A DNA stretch of 64,000 nt from Thunnus maccoyii. Lineage: Eukaryota > Chordata > Actinopteri > Scombriformes > Scombridae. The notes under the pieces were generated by a model that saw only the letters and a program-made list of their open reading frames with translations, was not told the DNA's origin and made no database searches. Shown here piece after piece: positions 24,140 through 35,900 of the stretch. The first letter of the stretch is position 1. Every line of letters begins with the position of its first letter. The position numbers and the translations under genes were made by a program. Location: the NCBI RefSeq assembly GCF_910596095.1, contig NC_056551.1, forward strand, positions 6,621,001 to 6,685,000, written 5' to 3'.

Positions 24140-24765
24140 AGTGGTTATATTTACATGCACGTTAATAATTTGATTATAATGCGATTAAGGCAATAATGCG
24201 AGTAAAGCAGAACCCATGTAAACACCATACTCAAATTATGTTAATGCGATTATGCTCATAGTCCAAGTAAGCATAATCACAGTAAAATATGTGGATTACT
24301 TTTTTGGGGCCAGTCAGAGCATGTATACAGTCAAATTACTGAAACTCTGATAAGGGTGCGCATATGCAACTGGTGACGTAGTGCTCCATGTGGTTGTAGT
24401 GTTGACAAATGTGATGATGGAAAGCAAAACAGAGAAGAAACAACATTTCTGGAAGTTTGAGGAGTTGTACATGATGACATGTATGGCGAGCATGGAAGAA
24501 TAAACCCCAGCCGGGTTAACTAGAGCCGTCATGTGTTCATTATTGACTTAAAAGTAATAAACATAACAACAGGAAGTAAACAAAGCTACTAAACGTCACA
24601 CCTCTCTTTATATAATCGAACTAACTTTATGACACATGTAAACAGGATTATTAAAGGGAGTTGTCACCTTCGCAATCATGCAAACAGCATAATCGCACTA
24701 ATGTCTTAATCGCAGTATTGGCCATAATCACACTACTGTGCACATGTAAACATACCCACCTTATC
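24140..24765. mobile_element. Terminal-inverted-repeat MITE (about 620 bp)
   Basis: The left end (TATATTTACATGCACGTTAA, then AATGCGATTAAGGCAATA) matches the reverse complement of the right end (TATGTTTACATGTGCACAGTA, then TACTGCGATTAAGACATTA). The interior repeats CGATTA and TAATCGCA motifs in both orientations. No transposase is present. It is a typical non-autonomous DNA element. Confidence 0.75.
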
Positions 24766-25065
24766 AAATGATCAGACAGAAATGAATGAATTTAAATAAA
24801 AGTTTAAAAAAAAAAAAAAATACACTAATGCAATAATCCTTTATAACTCATGTGGACCAGAGAGGTAACACAACAACAAAGTTTTTGTATGCTGATATAC
24901 ATTAAAGGAGGACATATTTTCTTTTAATACTATTCAATTCAGGTCAATAATTTTTGTGTACATTATAATTTCACAACAATCATCATCTCTCATAATCAAA
25001 GGACCACCTTATTTGTCACCATTTGTGCCACATTATCGTACTACCTGTATGTACAATTATGCTTG

Positions 25066-25768
25066 TTAAAGGAATAGTTCAACATTTTGGGAAATATGCT
25101 AATTTGCCATTCTTTCCAAGAGATGAGAAGCTAAATATAATGTCTGTGCAGAGCACAATGCTGGAGTCTGGATGTGGTTAGCATAGCTTAGCATAAAGAC
25201 TGAAAGCAGAGCTAGCTAGCTTGGTTCACCACTACACCCTACCACCACCTCTTCAGCTTACTAAGTTATCATGTTGTATTTCGTAAGTTTATTTCATACA
25301 CAAACAGAAATAAAAACAATTGAAAATTGCGATTTTAGGAGTAGGTATGTGCTGTAACTATTTCTTCACAAAGTCAGTTTCACAAAAAATAAGCATCCAT
25401 GCAGCCCAGTACTGCAGCATGCCACAGCAAGTTGTCAGATACAGTTGGTGAGCACATAGTTTAGTGGAGGTTTATGTACAGGCACAGTAGTATCAACCTG
25501 CCAACTTCATGACGAGACTTTGCTAAGCTGCGCACAGTCACTGCACCCAGCTGGTATTTGGCCAAGAAATTGTTCCAGCAATTGTTAAAGAGTTAGCTTT
25601 AGAGGTGCTGGTGGGCATATTTTTGCCACTTTGAAGAAAGCTGGGCTAGCTGTTTCCTCCTGCCTCCAGTCTTTATGCTAAACTAAATTAATCCATTCCC
25701 CGCTTCAGCTTGTTACTTAACACAAAAGGTTGATATCAATCTTCTCATATCACTCTCTATTCCTTTAA
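25066..25768. mobile_element. Inverted-repeat MITE with TTAA ends
   Basis: It starts TTAAAGGAATAG and ends CTATTCCTTTAA. Subterminal blocks are also inverted: TTAGCATAAAGACTGAAAGCAG on the left and CCAGTCTTTATGCTAAACTAA on the right. The TTAA borders would fit a piggyBac-type target site. A truncated relative occurs at 33055-33650. Confidence 0.75.
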
Positions 25769-25919
25769 TATTGACTGTAACTTACAAGAAGCATGTAGTC
25801 ATTACTACCCTAGATCCTCCTCCTGATTATGCTGTAGTGGTATTTCCTGCATAATAACAGGAAATACCACTGATTAATAAAACTACTTAAGTTGTCATTG
25901 CACAATAGTCACTAGAAAA

Positions 25920-26225
25920 TGTCTATCAGCCAAGGGCGGCGGGTAATGTAGGCTAGAGACGGCTAAGCCTTCCCTAAATTCAGAGTCGGACTAGCCATCA
26001 GGAGCACCGGGAGAAATCCCCCGCTCGCTATGTGGGCCACATTGACCAGCCCATTATACAAAACCAAAAGAGCAAGTGTGCCGCTTGAGCAGCCCATTAT
26101 ACAAAAACAAGAGCGAGAGAGATGCGTCATCAGCCCAGCAGCAGCACCCCCACCCTCGGGCGTCGGCTCAGCACCACTGTAGTAGTATTTGCCTTCGCCA
26201 TGCTCAGCCTTACCCGCCGCCTATG
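25920..26225. repeat. Inverted GGCGGCGGGTAA ends around a GC-richer core
   Basis: AGGGCGGCGGGTAA at the left is mirrored by TTACCCGCCGCCT at the right. Inside, a block around CAGCCCATTATACAAAA occurs twice about 55 bases apart. It is unlike the AT-rich surroundings and probably another short transposon. Confidence 0.6.
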
Positions 26226-26866
26226 CTATCAGCTCGCTGTTGAGTAACCTGAGATATAAATGAGAAAACAAACACACCTGCAGTTAAACCTGTGACTGAC
26301 TTTGATTACACATTAAAGATCGAAACTAACAGTGTGGACGGCCGGATTAATGTTTTCTAAAGTCAAAGTAACACAGATACTAATATCAAATGATAGCATT
26401 GTGAGACATACTACAGAAGAACCTTTTCGCTGATTAGTTGCTCAAATAGAAGCAGGTGGTTTATATTAAACTGTGTCAAACATGCTGAAACAGTCACTCA
26501 AGCATAGGACTGTATATGTAAGTATATAAATTATCCACATTTTGCAGAGTAAAACGGTATTTTGACAATCTTATGGTCTTCTTCTCAGTTACATCGAGGC
26601 AATTCTGGTGTTCTTAGTATTGCTTGCTTTGATAACTAGCACTGGTTCATCAAAAGTTCACATTTATGGCCTGAATCTTCTCAGTCAGTTATACTAATCC
26701 ATGACAGCTTCAGGCACTTGCATATATGAGGCTGGAAAGTCCAATTATCCACTTAAACATGAAGTTAAGGAGGATTTCAGGTTTAATGTAAGATTCAGGC
26801 CCAGAATGAATGAATGAATGCCCAAGACTGTCCCACAAACAAGTCAGGCCTCCTTTCTTCTTTCAA

Positions 26867-26872
26867 TTTATT
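26867..26872 (-). other. Polyadenylation signal of the Neverland gene
   Basis: AATAAA on the minus strand, about 110 bases past the stop codon at 26982-26984; the best candidate for the gene's 3' end. Confidence 0.5.
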
Positions 26873-26981
26873 ACATGCGAGATAAAATCCAACAGTGGAC
26901 TCCCTCGTCTGAGACGTCTGATTAATGTCAACCCTGATCAGACATCTCTCTGCTGATCACTCGCCCCGTAGTCCAAGGAGG

Positions 26982-29900
26982 TCAGAAGTTTAAAGTGTCA
27001 TGCTGGTACTGCAGCCGCGGGCTGTTCTCACTGTAGAATTGACTGAACCAGCGCCTGTGCTTCCGGATGGCTGAATCCTCCTTCACGAGAAGAGGCTTGG
27101 AGATGTACTTCTTATTGTTCCAGATCATCACATCCCGTTCAAACTAGACAAAATAAGAAAACAGGAGAAGGTCACTGGACACTGTGATTTCAAAAAGCTG
27201 TGAAGAAGACAAACGCTGAGTAAATATGAATATTTAAACAAACTTGACATGTTTTGTTTTTTTTAGTATTGCATCTTTACATGCACTTAAAAGCATATTT
27301 GTTTGTACTCTCAGCACTTCCTCTATCCTCATTTAGTTCTCGTGAGCACATGATAATCAAGTAGGTAGCACAGTTGCAGAAGATTTGAAAAGGAACAGAC
27401 TCACACTTGAGTAGGACTAAGAATTAAACGTCAGCTGCTGAGATTTGGCAATTCATCCAAACTCCACCTCTTGGAACTACCCTCTAAAAATGAGTTTCCT
27501 TTGGTGGCTTGTACTACATCAGGAAACAAAGTAATTTGACAAAAATAATTCTACATGATTCTTTTAAAAATGATTCTTTGAGGCAGAAACACAATTGCCA
27601 TGTGTTCTGTGTTTAATCACATTGTTTCTCTTGTATATCAAGCTGATAAAATTGTCAGTTTTAGAGTTCTAGGTGCATTTTTGGTGTCTGACTGCACAGC
27701 TATGAGCACAACCTCTGATTTACCATTCACAAAAATACTTTTCCCCATGTCTTGTGAGCCAATGTATTAGTTTTCACTTTACCACACAGCTAATTATCAC
27801 ATTTAATGAGGACTACTTACACCTTTTCTGTGATTGTGTGGTGTTACTTCTGGTGGCAATGAAGAGGCAAAATGAAATCAAAGGCAGAGTGGGAGGCAAA
27901 TACACACAATAATCTCTTCACATTGAAGTTTAAAAGCAATTCTGAATTGAAACTGAAACTTACTACCAATATATAACTGTGACCTCAAAGTAGCAAGCAC
28001 AATATTCATGCAGTTCAGCCACTTTTGTTGTATACTCCCAAGATACGTTATGATATAGAACAACTTTTTAAGTTGAATATCAAATGTAAAGCCAAAACGC
28101 CACAGTTCCTTCATAGTTAGTCTGACTGTCTGTGGACTGCTGATAGAGGTACTCCTATTTGCTGATTTTTTGCCACCTACGGTGGCCGCAGAACTTGCAA
28201 AAGACACGAAAGGTCCTCTCTTGAGCCAGTATTTGGTTTTTCTGGTCTGGGCGGTACAACATGGTGGGCTTTGTGGAAGAGGACTAGCTCCCTATGTAGA
28301 TATAAAGGGCTCATTCTAAGGTAACAAAAACACAGTGATTCTTATTGTTAGGTGATTATACACTGATTAAAACATACTTATGAATATAACATTCCATCAT
28401 TAATGTAAATAACATTGCATTAACCAATGTTTTTTACCATTTTTATTTCTTTCCAGATATCACAGAACAACAGTGGGTTCAGTCCAGACTTTTGTCCTGT
28501 TGTTCTAGTGTATGTCACAGTGCTAGCAGAAGGTCAGTGTGGGCTGTACCTGAATGCACTCTGCTTTGAGGATGAATTTGGGCACCAGAGGTGGAATATT
28601 GGACTGATAGAAGATAGTGTGAGAGACACACTGCAACAGAGGCTCCACTGGAGTCACACAGTGCATGATCACACCCCGGCCCAAAAAACTGTGGTCAAAC
28701 AGCAGAAACACCACTCCTGGTCCTACCTGAAATGTAAACAAATTAAAAATAAAACAGTGACAATTTAAGTCCATGCTCATCCCACAATAATGCAGCTGAC
28801 TGCTCCAGCACACATCTACATCCATCGGGCCATGTACTGTTTTAGTAAACACTTGACGGCAGCACTAGGAGAAATCCTTAGAGCTATGTCTTCAGAACAG
28901 CCAGAAGGAAGAGATGATGTTAACTTTTCATCTAAATTTAACAGCCGTCTAGAGAAACACAGTTCTGTGCTCTTGAGTTGAAGAAGCATAGAGCACAAGA
29001 CAATATTAAACAACTACTAATTATATTATGTTCTATATTCTGTCAATATAATTTACAATCAATCGCAGGGAATTATGTATAAACTGCATTCCTCATTTGA
29101 ACTTTACTGTACCTGTCTGGCCACAACATGAATATCCAATAGAGACCAGTGGCATCCAAACACAGTTAGGGAATGTTTCACCAACATCTGAGAGCAATGC
29201 TTGTTTGGCTCTGACTCTGGTTCCCATTGAACCTTGAATAAATACACACACACACACACACACAGACAAAGAGGCATTAATTTGTGTTGGCATGCTGCCA
29301 TTAAATACAGAGTACAGCTGAGGCTGCTGGGAATGTCATTAGTTTTGCAGGTATTTTGTCATAAACTGAAGTATTGGACAAATAGAATTTTTGACCTGAT
29401 GGTGCACTGGGTGAAAAGTCAGGGGATTATAAAATGAATATGATTCCTCTTCTGAGGAACATGATTGTCTTCCAATATTGTCATCCAATATTTGTCAAGA
29501 CTTTTCATTCTTAAACCGGCTGTCTGACATTACAATCACTAGTATGGCGCAAAGTAGATTAAGAAAAATGGTCATTCAGGTGCATTTTAAAATCCTTTTC
29601 AAAAAAATAGCACAGATATACAACCCTGAAGCTTTGAGGATTGCAAAAGCACCATCATCATTACATCAAATCTCACCTTCCAGTCATGTCGCAAAAATTC
29701 CCAGGTTTTGCTGTTTGTGTAGCGCAGATCTACTCCGCTGACGATGCCTGGTGTGTGAAGGTGAGCCAGATGAGCGATATCTGCTGCATTTTCAGGGATC
29801 TCCTAAAGGGAAGACAGGTCACCTTTATGTGACTGTGAAAAACATCTGCTCTTCCTGGTGGGGTTTGAAACTGAATTCATGTGTCATTATAGAAAGTTTT

Positions 29901-32900
29901 CCCTCCCTGCTCTCTAGCCAGCCACAATGAGGGAACAGGTACAATTTCTTTACACTAAACAACCACATTAATAATATATGAAGTTGTAGACACACCTAAC
30001 AACGTCCTCAAACATACTAAAACATCATCATGCTGCAGACATAAAATCACAGTGCATACCTGTATGTGAGCATTGATGAAATGTTCAGTTCTCCCTCGAT
30101 AGACCCACTCGCCCTTTGCAATCTCCTGCTGCTCTGGGATGGTCCACTGAGGATCTTCTCCATCACAGTGAAACCAAACCAGAATCTGAGAGTTGACCTC
30201 ACAGCTGGGCCAGCAGCGCACATTGGCAAACTCCGGCACTGAAAGACAAATAAAATCTAAATCATTGTCTCTTTAGTGTGCATGCATACAAGGAAATAGG
30301 TAGGACTGTGTTTTGGCAATTCACTGTTCACCCCTAACAGTAGACATAAAGCTGTCTACAACATTGTTCAACCACAGACTATCAACATATGAAGAACAAA
30401 TGCTGGTTTGTTGACTTTCACAACATAATGTTTAAACCAATAACACCATAGAAAACATCATAATCTAAAGTCATTACAGTATATTTACCATCCCAGAGGA
30501 TGAAACCTGGACAACCCATCAGCTTGCCTCTGGTGCCACCCTCAGGTCAAATTGTCAACTTTGTACACAAACTAAGATTTGTGCACTATCTGCTGTAGGG
30601 AATCTTAATATTTTTGTTGAATCCTTGACCTCTCAACAAGCACCCATCTTATATATGTACATGTATGTACATATGGCATAAATTAATTGAGTCCATTCAT
30701 ACTTCTCAGAGAATTAACCTTTCAGAACTTTGACCTTGCATGGGCAGTGTCACCCTCAAGCCAAATTGTCAACATTAGACATTAGTACAGCTGGGGCTGA
30801 TGGGAATGCTATTAGTTATAACTGTTGTACTATTTTGTCATAAAACAAAGCATTGAACAACTAAAATTTTGAGCCGGTGGTGGCTCTAGATCAAAAGTGA
30901 TTTCATAGAAATCCCTCCCAATTGTTGTTGAGATATTTAAACCACAAATGTGAAGCCAATGTCGAACCAGAGGAAAATTCAGGGGATCCAAAGTTATTAG
31001 AATTCATCTTCTGGAAATCATGAATGTCTGTACCACATTTCATGCCAATCCATCAAGTACATGTCAAAATATTTCACTGGAAAAGTGAAAAATATGATCT
31101 GCTAATGGCTCTAGAGGAAAGGTCAGAGGATTACCAAACCAATTAACATTCATCATGTGGAGACTATGAATGTGTGGACAATATATCATGGAAATCTATC
31201 CAGTAGCTGTTGAGATATTTCAGTCTGGACCAAAGTAGTAGACCGACCAACGACCTGACAGCAATGTTGCCATCCCTAGAGCAGTGTCACTAGTATGGCA
31301 AAAATTCTTTACATTTAACTCATAAGGCTCTAAGAATAATAACAGCAAAATCAGGATTTTATGTTGTGGCAGTTTCATGAGACAAAGTTTAACTTTTAGT
31401 TTTATTTTACTAAAAACAGACGGAGGAAAAAGTAAAACATGATAAAACATGAATTAGCATTTAAGTTATAGTAAATAATTTTGTTGCTTACTTCTTAAAT
31501 TACACACCTAACCAAGGAGACATAATAGTGTAGATACATTTTGAAAAATACAATGACCAATCATTGGACATCACCTTCAATTAATACCTTTTTCTGCATA
31601 GGGGATCCTCACACACTTGCCATCGTTACCCTGAAACCGCCATCCATGAAATGGGCACTCTATGCAGCTTCCCACAACCCGTCCTCCTACAGCCAGGTTG
31701 GCACCCAGATGAGGGCAGTAGGCATCCACCACATAGGCCTTCCCATCCTGGCCCCGAAACACTGCCACCTGCTCACCTAGGAGGATTAATTACAGTGGGG
31801 ACAAATGTAAAAAATATTTTCTCGAATGAGCCACCGCTTCAGAACACAATGGTAACATCATGAAATGTAGGAAATAAATTAAACACAAACAAAAATCTCA
31901 CTTTTTCTAATGTCTCTCTTGGTGGAAATTAAAAATTGTTTCATTAATCATTAAAGCCCATATGGGTAGAATTTATTTTAGCTTCTTCATCAAATTATTT
32001 TGATGGATCAAGTTTCTGTTTGTAGAAAAATTTGAAAGCCCCATCGTGCATTGCTATCAACTAGTGTCTTTCTTTTCACCACACACTATACTTTAAACAG
32101 TACACATCATGGCTTTAAACAGATGTAGGCAACAGTTTTAAATCTTTTGCCTTGTTCCTCCCTCATCCTCTGTCTCTTTTGCAATGGTTAAGCACTAGCA
32201 GTTTGAAGTCACTGCTTTATATAGATACACTTTAATTAGTCTTGATTGGTCTGATTAGGTTCAAGGGATAGACTACAGCTATGGTATGTCTTGGGAATCA
32301 CTTTGCATGTTGCATGCTTAGACTGAATCTGTTTCCAGTCAGACACCACACCTGGGGATCTCTACCTACTGTATCTACTGTATTTGGCTTAACATTTGGC
32401 TGACCTACAGTGCTCAGATTGCACCCAGATTAGCAGAGGCTGGTTGACGGTGGTTAGGAGTAAGCCAGCTCTAGCAGTGTCTAGTCAGGGTAAATCTCAG
32501 TAAAATTCTGAGAAATCCAAAATAAGGTTCACCAAAATGAGGAGTGACACAGCAGCACACTGCTGCCCCTTGAGAGTTGTGGGGCAGAATTGAACTACAG
32601 CCCAATGTGAGAGAACTGCACGGGGGAAAAGACACACTGAGCAGAATTGAATATACTGTAAATGGATGACAGCAGAGAAATGTAAGGAGTGAGGCACTGC
32701 GGTACTTCAAAGCAAGATCCAGACCCTAAAGGAGGCCAAGTTTTGATTTGAGTCAAAAGAATTTGGGACAGAAAAATGGTGGGGCTGGAGGTAGAACTTT
32801 TGCTGAAAGGGAATACAGGTGGAGAAAGGTGAACAGACGGGTTTAAGATAAGAAAAATACAACTCTGTCTAATCTACTGTATATTACGCATCATGGACAG

Positions 32901-35900
32901 AAAGGCATTCATGTTGTTTGGAGAAAAACACAATCTGTACTTCATCATTTAATGTTATCCAACATGCACAGTACACTCTGTGGTTTTCTGGCACTCCCTC
33001 ATCCTCTCTTTGGCAATTACTGATCTGCAGCACACTTTTAGTGTGTAGGAGATTTAAAGTAATAGTTTGACATTTTGGGAATTACACTTATTTGCTTTCT
33101 GGCAGAGAGTTAGATGAGAGTGATACAATTCTCATATCTATCCATTAAATAATGAAGCTACAACCAGTAGCTGGTTATCTATGATTAGCATAAAGACTAG
33201 AAACAGTGGGAAACAGCTAGCCTGCGTCTCTCCACCTACCAGCATCTTTAATTAACACGTAATATCTCGTTTGTTTAATCTGTACAAAAATCAAAGTATA
33301 AAAATGACAATTTGCCACTTAAAGCGAGTTATGTACCGGACAATTTCTTGGCTGGGAGTAATAACTTGCTTTCTACTTCCATTAGTTGCCTGGCAACTGC
33401 TCAGAGCAACTGCTCTGCTCACTAGTTTTCAGGAGCTTTTAAAGAAATCTCAATCTCCTCATCTGTGGATGGAGTTTGCTCAGTTGTCATGGAGATGGAT
33501 CTGTTGACATGCAAGCTCAGTAACTGTTTTTTATCATCCATATCAATTTTAGCTATGCTACTATCTGGCTCACATGTCAACAGATTCATCTCCATGACAA
33601 CTTTGCAAACTCCATCCGCTGATGAAAACAGCTCAGGAAAAAGCTAGCAAGCAGAGCTTGAATAGTTTTTTCCACTTATCACAGTAAGCAGTTTTAAGTT
33701 GGAACACTGAATTAGCGCTGAAGCAATCAGTTGATTGATCAGCCAATTGTCATAAAATTTAAAAACTTGCTATTTGAAGACATAATTTTTCCAAAATTTA
33801 AAAATATTCTATGGATTACGTGATTAATCAAAGAATAGACAGATTAATTGGTAATAATCTTTATCAGCAACTAGTTATTTGCAGCTGTACATTGAATCAC
33901 TCTGCAAGAGCAGGTGTCTCTTTTTACAGGTGGGTATCTTTTTCAGGTAGAAAACCTTTCATGTTGTTTGTTGTTGTTTGTTTATTGATGGCAGGTGATA
34001 TGACTGACACATGAAAGCACCTTGCCCTCTTTGAAACCTTTTTGAACTCAAACTCAAAGAAACTCTCTGAACAGATCAAACAGTCCCATCACATATCAAG
34101 ACCAGTATGACACATTTAAAATGTGAAACACGTAACTGTTTTAAATCAGGTGACGCAATGGAAACATGCCAAAATAGATCACATATCAGCATGAAAACAA
34201 TCTAATTTAAGATCTGCTATCAAGCAACACATACTGTATAAAAAAAATGACATATTAAAAGCTTTGATGCTGATGCAGGATAGACTGTCTGTCAGATCAC
34301 CATAAACACTCAATCAAAGAGGTCTGCTGAGTGCTCCTGAATCAAAATCAATCATAAGAGACTGTAGCTTAGTAGTAGTTTTTGAATGATAAATATGTTT
34401 TAAATATTTTTAAATATGTTAAATATGTAATTTTGGTAAAACTTGGTTCTCACAGTAAGCTTTATTAACATCAGGCTGCTGACTAACCCAACATCCTGAT
34501 CTTTCAGTTTTGGGAAAATCAGTTGTTCTATGGTACAATTCGCAAATAACATAAATATCACTGTCAATGGTTAAGGAACAATAGCAAAAACAGACTATTC
34601 AGTATAGAGGACTCCTCTGTGTTGTGTTACTTAGCTGTATACTGCACACAGCAATATGCTTAAATTTGAAAATGCATTTTTATGTACAGCTAATTAACAT
34701 GAAGATTTCATCTGGGTTCATCCAGCACGGTATGAGTTGAATACTCAGTATGAAATTAATCAAACAGAGAAACTAATCTGCAACTATTTTGATTTTCAAT
34801 TTACCATTTCATTCTTGATGCTCTACTGTTTCATACATATATATATATATATGTATAGACTGAATAATTTGGGGTTTTGGTCAGACAAAAGGAGCTATTT
34901 AAGGATCGAGAAAATAAACATCAGATTAATCAATAATCAAAAGAATTGTTAGTTGCAGCCCCACTGCCATTAAGTGATTCAGTGAATATTAGTAACCACA
35001 ACATTGTCTCCAATACACCTCTAAATCAAACAAGCAGTTTAAAGCTTGTTTGACCTGAAACAATGAGGCTTTGTTCAAAAAGAAATCGTTACTGAGCAAC
35101 AAAATGTACAGACTCCTCTAACAAATACCAAAAGCCATTGTGTCTGAAATGTATACTTTAAGTACCAAAAATCTCTGTAATATGAGCTTGTCTCTACTAC
35201 AGTATCCCGGAAACTTGGCTTCACTACATCTACTGTACACACCTGAAACTGACAACCATCAGGGTTGTTAGATATTTTAGAGATGCTGTTGTACATGCTT
35301 TTATCTCCTTACGCCTTGATTGTTTCAACAGCCTTTTCTCTTGTCTTAATCAAAAACCTTGAAAGGACTACAGACTGTACAGAACAGCTGCCAGAACTAA
35401 GAGGCATGATCACATCATCACACCTGTTTTAGTCTCCTTACACTGGCTCCCTGTTTGTTTTAAGGTTGATTCTAAGATATTCCCTTTAAGGCTCTTCATG
35501 ACCTGTCTCCAGATTATATTTTAGACCTTTTAATCCCTAATGAACCTTTGCATAGGTTGAGATTCCTGGGCAGAGGTCTTCTGTCTTCTGTCTAGGCTGA
35601 AAACCAAAGGAGACAGAGCCTTTGCCATCAGAGCTCTGAGGCTCTGGAACGACCTGCCCAAGGAAATCAGGCTGTCTGAGTCAGTGCCTTCTGTCAAGTC
35701 TCTCCTTAAAAAACTTCCAGCAGAAAGCATTTCCTGATTTTACATGAGCTGCCTGCTTATTTTACTTGACTTCATTTGTTTTTAATTTCATGTTTAATAT
35801 TTCTAATTTTATGTTTTGCTCCCTTTGTGTTTTATAATGGGGGTTTTTTTTATGGCTTTTAGTTCATTTTAATCTCTCTGTGTTTGAAATATGTTTTGTT

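Larger units (their letters stand above)
23294..26866. other. Intergenic spacer between the RING gene and the Neverland gene
   Basis: It holds the 5' flank of the RING gene, two inverted-repeat transposons (24140-24765 and 25066-25768), a further inverted-repeat patch at 25920-26225 and a poly-A run near 24807. I see no gene. Confidence 0.7.
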
